Origin: Bacillus sp. EB600
GTDB lineage: Bacteria > Bacillota > Bacilli > Bacillales > Cytobacillaceae
NCBI RefSeq assembly: GCF_024494385.1
Contig: NZ_JAEVLT010000004.1
Span: forward strand, 124,001 to 188,000
Reading direction: 5' to 3'
Length of the DNA stretch: 64,000 nt
The notes beneath the pieces are model-generated. The model saw nothing but the letters and a program-made list of their open reading frames with translations. It did not search any database and was not told the origin of the DNA. A program made the position numbers and the translations under genes. Positions within the stretch are counted from its first letter, which is position 1. Every line of letters starts with the position of its first letter. Below, piece by piece: positions 9,236-18,147 of this stretch.

Positions 9236-10309
9236 TTAAATTTCCACTAAAAAATCCTCACTATTGAAATAGTGAGGATCTTTTATGCTATTCATTTTAT
9301 TTTCATATCCATTTGGATTCTGTTTCTGCCATCGCCACGCATCCTCGCACATCTCAACAATGTTTTTCTCTGCCTGCCAGCCTAATTCTCTTTTCGCCTT
9401 TAATGGATCTGCGAAGCAAACAGCTGCATCGCCGGGTCTTGGGTCTACTATTCTGTACGGAATTTTCATCTCTGATGCCTTTTCAAAAGCAGAAACCATT
9501 TCCAATACACTATAACCTTGGCCTGTACCCAGATTATATGCGTCAATACCGGTTAAGGTTGAAACTTTTTCTAGTGCTCGTAAATGACCCACTGCCAAAT
9601 CGACAACATGGATATAATCACGGACACCCGTACCATCTTTCGTTGGATAGTTACTTCCAAAAATATTAAGTTCCTTTAATTTTCCAACGGCAACTTGAGT
9701 GATGTATGGCATGAGATTATTGGGGATTCCATTTGGATCTTCACCAATCAGACCGCTATAATGGGCACCAATTGGATTAAAATATCGCAAAAGTGCTATG
9801 CTCCAAGTTTGGTCAGAAATATAGAGATCTTGTAAAATCTCTTCAATCATCAATTTCGTCCGTCCATATGGATTCAAGGTAAATAACGGAGATTCTTCCG
9901 AAATTGGAACTCGCTCAGGCATTCCATATACAGTTGCTGATGAACTAAATACTAATTTTTTGACGTCGTGCCTTTTCATTACCTCACATAAAATGATCGT
10001 ACTAGTAATATTATTATAATAATAGCTAAGCGGTAGTCTGACTGATTCACCAACCGCTTTAAGGCCTGCAAAGTGTATGACTGCTTCAATTTCATTTTCA
10101 ATAAATACACGATCGACTTTTTCCTTGTCCAACAAGTCAACATCATAGAATTTAAATTTTCGACCTGTAATCCTACGGATTCGGTTAAGTGATTCTGATT
10201 TGCTATTAATAAAGTTATCTAATACCACAATCTCATATCCTGCATTTAACAGTTCAACACAAGTATGGCTGCCGATGTAGCCTGCTCCTCCTGTTATTAA
10301 TATCGCCAT
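9236..10309 (-). CDS. galE: UDP-glucose 4-epimerase
   Basis: A 357-residue extended SDR epimerase. It has the N-terminal NAD motif [13 protein letters not shown] (residues 4-16), the catalytic Ser in FSSSATVYG (about 121-129), Tyr148 and Lys152 in NPYGRTK, and the sugar-binding YFNPIGAH segment (about 177). It interconverts UDP-glucose and UDP-galactose (possibly the GlcNAc/GalNAc forms), feeding the glycosyltransferases around it. B. subtilis eps has no galE here, so this is an insertion relative to that operon. Its last ten or so codons double as a strong intrinsic terminator hairpin (9249-9279). Confidence 0.95.
   Translation of the reverse strand: MAILITGGAGYIGSHTCVELLNAGYEIVVLDNFINSKSESLNRIRRITGRKFKFYDVDLLDKEKVDRVFIENEIEAVIHFAGLKAVGESVRLPLSYYYNNITSTIILCEVMKRHDVKKLVFSSSATVYGMPERVPISEESPLFTLNPYGRTKLMIEEILQDLYISDQTWSIALLRYFNPIGAHYSGLIGEDPNGIPNNLMPYITQVAVGKLKELNIFGSNYPTKDGTGVRDYIHVVDLAVGHLRALEKVSTLTGIDAYNLGTGQGYSVLEMVSAFEKASEMKIPYRIVDPRPGDAAVCFADPLKAKRELGWQAEKNIVEMCEDAWRWQKQNPNGYENKMNSIKDPHYFNSEDFLVEI
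9249..9279 (-). terminator. intrinsic terminator inside the 3' end of galE
   Basis: On the minus strand ATCCTCACTATT and AATAGTGAGGAT form a perfect stem (positions 9254-9279), followed directly by six U. The hairpin lies within the coding sequence, 14 nt before the galE stop. It should reduce transcription into the small ORF, epsL and epsN unless overridden, for instance by the EAR RNA upstream. Confidence 0.85.
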
Positions 10310-10342
10310 CTTTGTTCACCTCACTTTAAATTTGTTAAAGGA

Positions 10343-11539
10343 TTATCCTTCAATTAATTGATAAAACTTCTTCATTTCTTCTTGGTTTCTATCATTTGAA
10401 TTTAATAAGTTATTGGATAATTTATCTCTTAAATCACAAGAAAGGAATAATCTCTTTATTCCTTCAGCAATTCCTTCCGGACTTGATTTAACTAGTATCC
10501 CTGTCTCTTCATTTTTAATTTGATTGGAGAAGGATGGAATGTTTGTTACAACGATTGGACGATACAATGCAAGTGCTTCTTCAACGGCTACACAATGAGC
10601 CTCTGTTAATGACGGCTGAACATATACATCACAAATTCCCATATACGGATAAGGGTTGGGCTGTTCTCCTAATAAAATAAAATGTTCATTTAGTCCCAGT
10701 TCTTTTGATTTTCTTTCAAGAGTTTCAAGTAGAGGACCATTTCCAACCAAATACCAAACAATGTCAAAGCCCTGATCTACAAGTATTTTACACGCTTTGA
10801 GAGCAAGTAAAACTCCCTTCTCCTCAACAAGTCTTGCTACAGAAACAATTTTAAATTTTTTACTTTTATTTATTTTATTTTCCTTTATTACTTCTTTTGA
10901 CAATGAACGAACTGATTCAGGTTGTATTCGATTATGGATCACTTGTATCTTTTCTTCTAATTCTGGAAAAACAGTTTTTAAAGATTCTTTTGAAGATTCG
11001 GCCACTGAAACAATATAGTTGCTTCTCGAAAAAATTTCTTTATCAAGTTTTGGAGAAGGCCACCCATGTTTTTGGCTGTAGACATAATCCATGTGGTTAT
11101 AAACTATTTTCTTATCAGCATTTATCTTTTCAATTACATAATAATTGCAAAAGAAATCTAGATAACTAATAGCCACATCATAGTGTTTTTTTATATTTGG
11201 AAGTGAATGTCGATAAACTCCCCATCTCAACCCTGTACCCATTCCTTTTGATAATCTTCCTAGTAATGCAGCAAGTAATTTGCCTAACAATAAACGAAAA
11301 CGCCCCTTCTTTATAAGCTGTGGTAAAGCTTTTGAAAGCGGGGTCGAAAAGCTTTCAAAGAGAGGAGGGAGAATATTCACTTTTTTTGGTATTTCTTCAA
11401 ATAAAACTCCACTGTGATCAAATAATAGTAAATCAACTTCATACCTATCATAGTCTAAATCTGAAAGTAGGGTTAATAAGCTTCTTTCTACTCCACCCGT
11501 TTGCAGGTATTGGGTTACAAATAACAATTTCTTTCTCAC
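10343..11539 (-). CDS. GT4 family glycosyltransferase
   Basis: A 398-residue GT-B glycosyltransferase. The N-terminal YLQTGGVERSLLTLL is the acceptor-side loop. The C-terminal half has IVSVARLVEEKGVLLAL (about residues 229-245), WYLVGNGPL (about 262) and the donor-site signature VQPSLTEAHCVAVEEALALY (about 307-326), where the usual E-G-F/x is EAHC. It probably adds one sugar of the exopolysaccharide unit. It sits between the second EpsF-like enzyme and galE and is related to the protein at 1190-2374. Confidence 0.85.
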   Translation of the reverse strand: MRKKLLFVTQYLQTGGVERSLLTLLSDLDYDRYEVDLLLFDHSGVLFEEIPKKVNILPPLFESFSTPLSKALPQLIKKGRFRLLLGKLLAALLGRLSKGMGTGLRWGVYRHSLPNIKKHYDVAISYLDFFCNYYVIEKINADKKIVYNHMDYVYSQKHGWPSPKLDKEIFSRSNYIVSVAESSKESLKTVFPELEEKIQVIHNRIQPESVRSLSKEVIKENKINKSKKFKIVSVARLVEEKGVLLALKACKILVDQGFDIVWYLVGNGPLLETLERKSKELGLNEHFILLGEQPNPYPYMGICDVYVQPSLTEAHCVAVEEALALYRPIVVTNIPSFSNQIKNEETGILVKSSPEGIAEGIKRLFLSCDLRDKLSNNLLNSNDRNQEEMKKFYQLIEG

Positions 11540-11543
11540 CTTT

Positions 11544-12698
11544 TTAACTCCTTGTTAATGAAGATTGAATTCCATATAATGTTAACCATTTATCAATATT
11601 CTCCCGAATATTAAACCCCATTTTTAAAAATGATTGAGAGATAGTTTGATTATCAGGCTTTTTTATTGAAAATGCCTTTTTTATCTCCTTTGACCAATTT
11701 CTTATATCCTCTTCTAAATTTAAATAGGAGATTAAACCGAGACCTATATCTGTTGACTTAGGTATGGTATCAGAAACAACACATGGTGTTCCCGCGCACT
11801 GTGCTTCTAACGTAACGATACCAAATCCTTCAGATAACGACGGAAAAACAAATACATCAAAAGCCTTCATCATTCTGGAAATATCTTCTCTAACACCAGT
11901 AATTCTTACATATTCACTTATTCCAAGTTCTTTGGCTTCTTTCTCTATTGATTTTCTTAATGAACCATCACCTACAAATACCGCAAATATATTTTGGCCT
12001 TCCATCAACATTTGTTTTAAGATTCTTAGTATAAAGCTATGATTTTTAATATAAGAAAGGCTACCAACATGGCCTATTAGCTTTGCCTCCTCTGGGATAC
12101 CCAGCTCGTTCCTTACACTTTCAGTATGATTGTCAATTAATTGTGTAAACCTTTCAACCTCTATACCATTTTTTAAAATATGGACTTTCCCATGTTTCAC
12201 CTTTTTTTCTCCAAATAAAAAACTTGCAGCTTCTTCGCTGCAAGCACAAAGCTCAGTTGCTGAAAATGTAATTACCTTTTGGAGAACTACTAAGGATAGC
12301 CTTTCCTTAAAACCATTTTTTCTTGTCCATTGGTTGCTATGTGAATGACAAATCCTTTTATTTATTCCAGATAGTTTAGCAGCTAAAGCTGGAAATCCCG
12401 ACTGATAATCAGTATGGGAGTGCACTGCAATGTATGGTCTTGATCTCATAATCTTTTTTAATTCACGAATATAGGGAACGGGACCTGCTTGTCCAAGGCT
12501 CGCAATATGGTATACCTTACCACCCATAGCTTTAATTTCATCATCATAATCACATTTTTCTTTTCTATGTGAAACAAAATCAAACTGGACCTTTTTTTTA
12601 TCTATGTTTCGGTATAAACTCATTAGTAAAGTTTCGGTCCCTCCACGATTCATTGCGCTGACTATATGTAATACTCTTGTTGGAACTTTTGTATTCAT
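11544..12698 (-). CDS. EpsF-like GT4 glycosyltransferase (second copy)
   Basis: A GT4 enzyme of 384 residues from the ATG at 12698 (site GGTGGTG just upstream); the frame is open to 12722. It starts RVLHIVSAMNRGGTETLLMS and is clearly a paralogue of EpsF at 14794, which starts RVLQVVTIMNRGGLETMLMN; both also carry a QFDF-V-HR strand. The C-terminal donor site is FVFPSLSEGFGIVTLEAQC. It lies just downstream of the EpsG-like polymerase. The duplicate flanks the polymerase gene, so the repeat unit may contain two linkages of the same type. The specificity is unknown. Confidence 0.83.
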   Translation of the reverse strand: MNTKVPTRVLHIVSAMNRGGTETLLMSLYRNIDKKKVQFDFVSHRKEKCDYDDEIKAMGGKVYHIASLGQAGPVPYIRELKKIMRSRPYIAVHSHTDYQSGFPALAAKLSGINKRICHSHSNQWTRKNGFKERLSLVVLQKVITFSATELCACSEEAASFLFGEKKVKHGKVHILKNGIEVERFTQLIDNHTESVRNELGIPEEAKLIGHVGSLSYIKNHSFILRILKQMLMEGQNIFAVFVGDGSLRKSIEKEAKELGISEYVRITGVREDISRMMKAFDVFVFPSLSEGFGIVTLEAQCAGTPCVVSDTIPKSTDIGLGLISYLNLEEDIRNWSKEIKKAFSIKKPDNQTISQSFLKMGFNIRENIDKWLTLYGIQSSLTRS

Positions 12699-12773
12699 TA
12701 AATTCACCACCATGCTAATCAATTTAAATATTATTTGAAGTTAAACAACAAGTTACCCATACCTATTTAAATT

Positions 12774-13841
12774 TTATAAGTGAATGTAGATACTTTTATA
12801 GATAATATTAAGTGATATGACTTGCTCATAGTAAAAATAAATAAAATAACAGCCTAAAATTACGTAATAAATAACTCTTCTATCCTGATTGGAAAATAAA
12901 TTAACAATCCAAGAAATTAAAATTAGACTATAAAGTCCAAAGTAAATATCAAATCTAGCAAATATCCAATTTTTTGATGAAATTACCATAAAGACAAAAC
13001 CCAAAATGGACAAATTAACTATATAATCACTTTTTGGCCATAGTTCTCTGAGTCTTTCCCTGCCAATGAAGGCCACAATTAAGGGAGCACCCGTCACTGT
13101 AACTCTTAGTATATTGGCACCTCCTTCGGAGAAATTACTATAATGTCCATATTGTGTATCATCAAGAGCCTTGAACAATATTCCTGAAAACTGGTTAAAT
13201 CCCGCTGCTAACAGGATAGCAAGTCCTAAAAGAATAAATGTTACTTTTGACCACGCCTCCCTTCTAACAACAAAATAAATTGGGAGAAAAATTAGTGCAG
13301 TCTGATGAACGGTAGATGCTAATAATACGATTAACATATATTTTTTCAAGTTTCCATCAAAAATATATTTAGTTGCTGTAAATAATATAGCTGCTGCTAA
13401 AAATTGCCTTATTCCATTCATAGAAACTGTGTACATACCTGAGGCTATATAAACAAATAAACTTAATTCAATCATTCTGGAATATTTGTATAAAACCATT
13501 ACGATAAATAAATTGGTAATAAGAGCTACTGTAAAAATTAATATTTGTGGATCACGAGAAATTTTTTGTAAAAGAGATTGTAAAATGTTAAACCCAAAGT
13601 CGCCTGAAAATTTAATATCTTGTAAACTAAAATCTTGAGTTTTATAACTATGCATATAAAAATAAGTATCACCTATATTATTTCGGAGCCCTGATATTAA
13701 TACTAAAGATAAAATAGTTAAAAATATTATCAGTTTATTTGGTTTAATAAAAGGAGTTTCTGTGTATAAAGGTTTAGAAAAAAACCTTGCCAAAAAGGAA
13801 GATATATAAACAGCAAAAAAATTAATCCATAAAATTTCCAT
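12774..13841 (-). CDS. epsG: EpsG-like exopolysaccharide polymerase (multi-pass membrane protein)
   Basis: A 355-residue membrane protein from the ATG at 13841 (AAAGGA site eight bases upstream); the frame is open to 13868. About ten hydrophobic segments are visible, with a WINFFAVYISSFLARFFSKP start, an R-N-x-x-x-D motif after the second segment (LISGLRNNIGDTYFYMHSYK) and SMNGIRQFLAAAILF near the middle. These features are shared with EpsG/Wzy-type polymerases. EpsG of B. subtilis is 367 residues and lies at the same relative place after epsF. It is expected to polymerise flipped repeat units on the outer membrane face. No flippase (EpsK/Wzx) is visible in the window. Confidence 0.8.
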   Translation of the reverse strand: MEILWINFFAVYISSFLARFFSKPLYTETPFIKPNKLIIFLTILSLVLISGLRNNIGDTYFYMHSYKTQDFSLQDIKFSGDFGFNILQSLLQKISRDPQILIFTVALITNLFIVMVLYKYSRMIELSLFVYIASGMYTVSMNGIRQFLAAAILFTATKYIFDGNLKKYMLIVLLASTVHQTALIFLPIYFVVRREAWSKVTFILLGLAILLAAGFNQFSGILFKALDDTQYGHYSNFSEGGANILRVTVTGAPLIVAFIGRERLRELWPKSDYIVNLSILGFVFMVISSKNWIFARFDIYFGLYSLILISWIVNLFSNQDRRVIYYVILGCYFIYFYYEQVISLNIIYKSIYIHL

Positions 13842-13869
13842 TTCAGAAATCCTTTCAAAAAATACCATC

Positions 13870-14784
13870 TTAAGTTGACTTTTGATTACTTTTCAATACG
13901 GTTTTTTTACTGGTATTTTGAATATAAAAATATAATCCAATACCCAAAGGCATTGCCAAAAAAGTAGTTGATTTACTTGGAGATTCCAATAAAAATTTTG
14001 AATTTCTTATCATAATACTACTAGAAATGTAATGAACAGATTCTCTAAACCTTTCCTTGAAAGATGGGGCATACTGCATTGCTACCTTTCGAAAAAAGGA
14101 AAAGCTTCTTGGGTTTCTTTTGTATTGATTAATAATGTTCATGCTTGATCCATCTGGCAGGTACTCAACATGACAAAGAATTTCGTTCATGACCAGCAAC
14201 GGATATTTTTGATCGATGAGAATATATTTAAAACTTAGCGGGCAATACTTTTCCCCTGGAAATAATGGATATGGCGGTGTTTTTCTCGTTAACTCTGAAC
14301 GATATACCAGTTTCTTATCACCCTTCACTCTATACTTTGAATAGAGATGTGTTAGCGTAGAATCCTTTATATCAATAGGCATTTTCGTTCCAATTACGCT
14401 TCCATTTGGGCTTGCATCTAATCCAACAATGCCGGCATATTTTTCACTGCCAAATTCATTCCAAAACGAGACGATTTTTTCAACTGCATCGTCTGGCATA
14501 TAATCATCAGAATCGATACAAACATTAAGCTCCGTTTCGATTAGTTTATACGCCGTATTATGTGCTCCATGCATTCCTTGATTTTCTTGATAATGATATC
14601 GAATTGCTACCTCATTTTCTGAGATCCAGCTTTCTACTACTTCTCTCGTATTATCCGTCGAACCATCATCAACGATTAACCATACAAAATCTTTAGAGGT
14701 CTGTCTTTTCAAACTTTCATAGCATAAGTGAAGGGTATACGCTCGATTAAACGTTGGAGTAAAAACTGTTAATGTTGGGATCAT
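13870..14784 (-). CDS. GT2 family glycosyltransferase
   Basis: A 304-residue GT2 enzyme that starts PTLTVFTPTFNRAYTLHLCY. It has WLIVDDGSTDNT (about residues 35-46), a QGMHGAHNTAY motif and the metal-binding VCIDSDDYMPDD. The C-terminal part has a weakly hydrophobic stretch (about 272-290). It lies 10 nt downstream of epsF and directly before the polymerase gene. Unlike classic EpsE (278 residues) the fold continues with a GEKYCPLSF acceptor segment. It contributes one sugar to the repeat unit; the donor and acceptor are unknown. Confidence 0.85.
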   Translation of the reverse strand: MIPTLTVFTPTFNRAYTLHLCYESLKRQTSKDFVWLIVDDGSTDNTREVVESWISENEVAIRYHYQENQGMHGAHNTAYKLIETELNVCIDSDDYMPDDAVEKIVSFWNEFGSEKYAGIVGLDASPNGSVIGTKMPIDIKDSTLTHLYSKYRVKGDKKLVYRSELTRKTPPYPLFPGEKYCPLSFKYILIDQKYPLLVMNEILCHVEYLPDGSSMNIINQYKRNPRSFSFFRKVAMQYAPSFKERFRESVHYISSSIMIRNSKFLLESPSKSTTFLAMPLGIGLYFYIQNTSKKTVLKSNQKST

Positions 14785-14793
14785 TTAAACACC

Positions 14794-15933
14794 TCAAAGC
14801 ACACTGAATTTTTTAGTTTCAACTGGGTAATAATTCATATAAAAATCAGCTAACCATTGAGCCATTGTGGCAGCATCATAGCCTTTCTTTTGTAACTCTT
14901 TGGATGTATCCACATGTTCAAAAGGCGAAGATGAGATCTGTTCCGCCCAATACCCCGGGGATTGGTTAAGATCAATAAATTCAACTCTCCCCGTCACATC
15001 ACTTTCCATTGTAATCGTATTTGAAACGATACATTTTAAACCGGCAGCCTGTGCCTCTACGAGTACTACTGGTAAGCCTTCAAACAAAGATGGAAAAAGA
15101 AAAATATCCATTGCTTGCATAAGTTCAGGTATATCACTCCGAACTCCTAAAAACTTCACATGCGAAGTTAATCCGAGCTTCTCAACCTTTTTTTCTATGG
15201 AAGGTCGTAAATGCCCATCCCCTATCATAAGTAAAATTGCATCCGAATTTTTCTGGTGAACAGCTTTAAAAATATCAATAAGAAACTCGTGATTCTTTTG
15301 TTTATTAAACCTGCCAATATGTCCAAGGACTAGCTCATTTGTAATACCAAGTTCAGCTTTTATTTTATTTCTAATCGTTTCATTGAATTTAAAATCTCCA
15401 GCGTTAACTGCATTATTAAGAATCATTACATCATTGAATTTTGTGTGTTTTTTCCCAAACAGCCATTTGCCCGCATTCTTAGAACAAGCAAAATAATAAT
15501 TGGGATGATCTTTCATTAAATATCTAGCATATAAACGAAATGGCAGCTTCCAATCTAACCCCAAATCGCTCAAATGACTGTGAGCAATTCGGCATGGAAT
15601 ATTTGCCTTTTTTGCAGCTCTTAAAACAAAACTGCTGTTTTCGTTAATATGTGAATGAACCACTTTGTATTCCTGATGTTTTTCAAAAAATTCATCAAGC
15701 AATTTAAAGTACTGATGATAGTTTCCTGGTTTAATTGGAGGCATTCGATAAATTTTGCCGCCAAGCTCCTCGATTTCTTTATCATAATGACCTTCATCAG
15801 CACGATGAACCATAAAATCAAATTGAATTTTTTCCCGGTCGATCTGACGATAATAATTCATTAGCATTGTTTCAAGCCCACCGCGATTCATAATGGTAAC
15901 TACTTGAAGAACCCGAACTGGTGTCAATTTCAT
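14794..15933 (-). CDS. epsF: EpsF GT4 glycosyltransferase
   Basis: A retaining GT4 enzyme of 379 residues from the ATG at 15933 (a GTG directly before it at 15936 is also possible; the GGGGG site is very close to both). It starts RVLQVVTIMNRGGLETMLMN, has GHIGRFNKQKNHEFLI (about residues 206-221), LLMIGDGHLRPSIE and the donor signature FLFPSLFEGLPVVLVEAQA. Size and position after the epsD/GT2 pair match EpsF. It extends the lipid-linked unit in the cytoplasm. The gene lies 4 nt from the GT2 gene upstream, in the same transcription unit. Confidence 0.85.
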   Translation of the reverse strand: MKLTPVRVLQVVTIMNRGGLETMLMNYYRQIDREKIQFDFMVHRADEGHYDKEIEELGGKIYRMPPIKPGNYHQYFKLLDEFFEKHQEYKVVHSHINENSSFVLRAAKKANIPCRIAHSHLSDLGLDWKLPFRLYARYLMKDHPNYYFACSKNAGKWLFGKKHTKFNDVMILNNAVNAGDFKFNETIRNKIKAELGITNELVLGHIGRFNKQKNHEFLIDIFKAVHQKNSDAILLMIGDGHLRPSIEKKVEKLGLTSHVKFLGVRSDIPELMQAMDIFLFPSLFEGLPVVLVEAQAAGLKCIVSNTITMESDVTGRVEFIDLNQSPGYWAEQISSSPFEHVDTSKELQKKGYDAATMAQWLADFYMNYYPVETKKFSVL

Positions 15934-15939
15934 CACCCC

Positions 15940-17007
15940 CTATTTGATCACTTTCCTTAGTGTGTTAATACAAATTAACATAAGATAAAATCCTGCTGCA
16001 AAACGTGCTTTAGCACAAAAATAAAACACTCTCCAAACAATCGGAAACTTTGATAATTCCAATTGTTTAAAAGAATGTTTGATACGTTTGTTTTTTAAAA
16101 ACGTTTGGATTTTTTTAATTTTATTAAAAATAGAAGACTGATTATCATGACTTATTGTATTCAAGCCAAGGCCTAATGTATTTAGACAAATACGATTATT
16201 TAAAGCTGAAAAATAGGTCTTATCCATATTTTTTTCATTTAAAAAATTTTCAATATACGTAAATAGATAAAACCACTGGTTCATTAAGTTTGGTTTATAT
16301 CCGGAAGTAACAGAAGAACTATTTTCTTTCCAATAATGATAATAAGGATTATTTAAAAACAAAAAAGACTTTGCAAAATAGCTTGTTTCAATATTAAATA
16401 GTGTATCCTCGTTTGTACCAATATTTTTTAAATCTACAAATCTTATTCCGTGATTTTTTATAATTTCTGAACGATATAGTTTTGACCATACCGTCCCCCA
16501 TGCATCCAATAATTCTGGATTGGCTATTTCATTATCTAATGGGCCTATTAAACGTCTCATTACGTTGGTTCTAACCTCTTCACCTTCATAGATTACTTTG
16601 TTGGGAAGTTCAAAATTTTTCATTTTAGAATGACTTGCGAATTCTCTCATATACGCGCACATGACAATATCTACTTTTTCATTTTTAGCATGATTAACCA
16701 TGTCTTCATACATTTCTGGTTCAACCCAGTCATCAGGGTCAACAAATCCGATAAATTCACCGCTGGCCAATTGGATTCCTTTATTTCTTGCAGAAGAAAC
16801 ACCGCCGTTTGACTTATTAACGACCTTAATTCTAGAATCCTTTATCGAATACTCTTTGAGAATCTTTAAACTTAAATCCGTGGATCCATCATTAACAGCA
16901 ATAATTTCAATATTTTTTAAGTTTTGTGATAATAAACTATCTAAGCATCTGCCTAAATATTTTTCTACATTATAGATAGGCACGATTATGCTTACTGTTG
17001 GTTTCAT
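15940..17007 (-). CDS. GT2 family glycosyltransferase
   Basis: A 355-residue GT2 enzyme with KPTVSIIVPIYNVEKYLGRCLDS in two readable parts (the start, then YLGRCLDSLL), IIAVNDGSTD, SSARNKGI and the DxD-type GFVDPDDWVEPEMYEDM. The C-terminal third contains a conserved-looking YHYWKENSSSVTSG segment. It occupies the place of epsE but is longer than the 278-residue EpsE and resembles EpsJ-type proteins more. I therefore do not assign a symbol, and the flagellar-clutch role of EpsE should not be assumed. It overlaps the end of epsD by 38 nt. Confidence 0.85.
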   Translation of the reverse strand: MKPTVSIIVPIYNVEKYLGRCLDSLLSQNLKNIEIIAVNDGSTDLSLKILKEYSIKDSRIKVVNKSNGGVSSARNKGIQLASGEFIGFVDPDDWVEPEMYEDMVNHAKNEKVDIVMCAYMREFASHSKMKNFELPNKVIYEGEEVRTNVMRRLIGPLDNEIANPELLDAWGTVWSKLYRSEIIKNHGIRFVDLKNIGTNEDTLFNIETSYFAKSFLFLNNPYYHYWKENSSSVTSGYKPNLMNQWFYLFTYIENFLNEKNMDKTYFSALNNRICLNTLGLGLNTISHDNQSSIFNKIKKIQTFLKNKRIKHSFKQLELSKFPIVWRVFYFCAKARFAAGFYLMLICINTLRKVIK

Positions 17008-18136
17008 TTATTTCCTCCACCATATATCTTGAGTAGATTCCCATTAATTCTAAGAGAACTTTAGAATATGAGTATCTTTTCATTTTTTCCTGATTAGCCA
17101 GCCCCATCTGTTGGCAAAGACTATTAGAATGATAGAGACTGATTAACCTGAAGCTAAACTTCTGGTAATTATCCGGCGCTATCAGATACCCATTGATTCC
17201 TTCTTTAATTAGTTCTGAATGGCCCCGATTCACGCTTGCCACAATCGGCAGGCCGCAGGCCATTGCTTCCATGATATTGACCGGAAGTCCTTCCCTGATG
17301 CTTGATGCAACAGCAACATCACTTATTTTTAAGAGCGTTTCAATGTCTGTCCGATAGCCGAGAAAATCAATCATCTTATCAACGCCTAATTGAACTGCAA
17401 GCTCCCGGCATTCTCGTAAAAGCTGCCCTTCTCCGGCAAGCAATAGCTTCGCATTTGGCACTTGATCCTTCATCAATTCCAGTGATCGGATTATCAATTG
17501 TTGGTTTTTATTTTTATTAAATTCTGCTGCATAAAAAAGTAAGAATTCATCGTCTTTATATCCGTATTGTTTCCTCAGCTGGCTCTTTTGTTGGACAATA
17601 ACTGGTTGGAATCGATCGGTATTCACTCCAACCCCATGAACATGATGAATGGTCTCAGCCTTAAAACGGTGATTTTTTGCCAACTCATAATCCTCTTGAT
17701 TTATCGTGATTAAAGTATCTGTAGATTTTGACAGAACTTTCTCAATCGGATAGTAAATCAGCCAATTGACGAGTGGTGCACCTTTACAAAAATGAAAGCC
17801 GTGGGCTGTGTAGATTACCTTTGTTCCATTTTTTCTAGCTTTCTTAGCTGCAAGCCTTGCTAAGACCCCGCCCATTGGTGTATGGCTGTGAATGATTTTG
17901 TACTGATTTTTTTCAATAATCTTTTTAAGATCCTTGTAAGCCGAAAGATTGTCTCTATTGAAAGGGGACCGTTGAATTGGAATATCATATTTTAGATCCA
18001 CATAGGGTAGCTCTATTTTTCCCGAGGCGGCTACATGAACCTCCCAGCCTTGTTCTTTAAACCATTGTAAATACGGCAGATGAAAAGCTTTGAAATGATA
18101 ATCCACGGTTGCACAAAACAATACTTTTTTGTCCAT
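16970..18136 (-). CDS. epsD: EpsD-like GT4 glycosyltransferase
   Basis: A 388-residue GT4 enzyme (B. subtilis EpsD is 381). The start KKVLFCATVDYHFKAFHLPY leads to IHSHTPMGGVLARLAAKKAR (about residues 82-101) and VIYTAHGFHFCKGAPLVNWL (about 109-128), typical of this subfamily. The donor site is ASSIREGLPVNIMEAMACGLP (read as ASSIREGLPV then NIMEAMACG). It acts just after EpsL in extending the undecaprenyl-linked sugar. It lies 11 nt downstream of epsC and overlaps the next GT2 gene. Confidence 0.88.
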   Translation of the reverse strand: MDKKVLFCATVDYHFKAFHLPYLQWFKEQGWEVHVAASGKIELPYVDLKYDIPIQRSPFNRDNLSAYKDLKKIIEKNQYKIIHSHTPMGGVLARLAAKKARKNGTKVIYTAHGFHFCKGAPLVNWLIYYPIEKVLSKSTDTLITINQEDYELAKNHRFKAETIHHVHGVGVNTDRFQPVIVQQKSQLRKQYGYKDDEFLLFYAAEFNKNKNQQLIIRSLELMKDQVPNAKLLLAGEGQLLRECRELAVQLGVDKMIDFLGYRTDIETLLKISDVAVASSIREGLPVNIMEAMACGLPIVASVNRGHSELIKEGINGYLIAPDNYQKFSFRLISLYHSNSLCQQMGLANQEKMKRYSYSKVLLELMGIYSRYMVEEINETNSKHNRAYL

Positions 18137-18147
18137 ATTTTTCTCCT

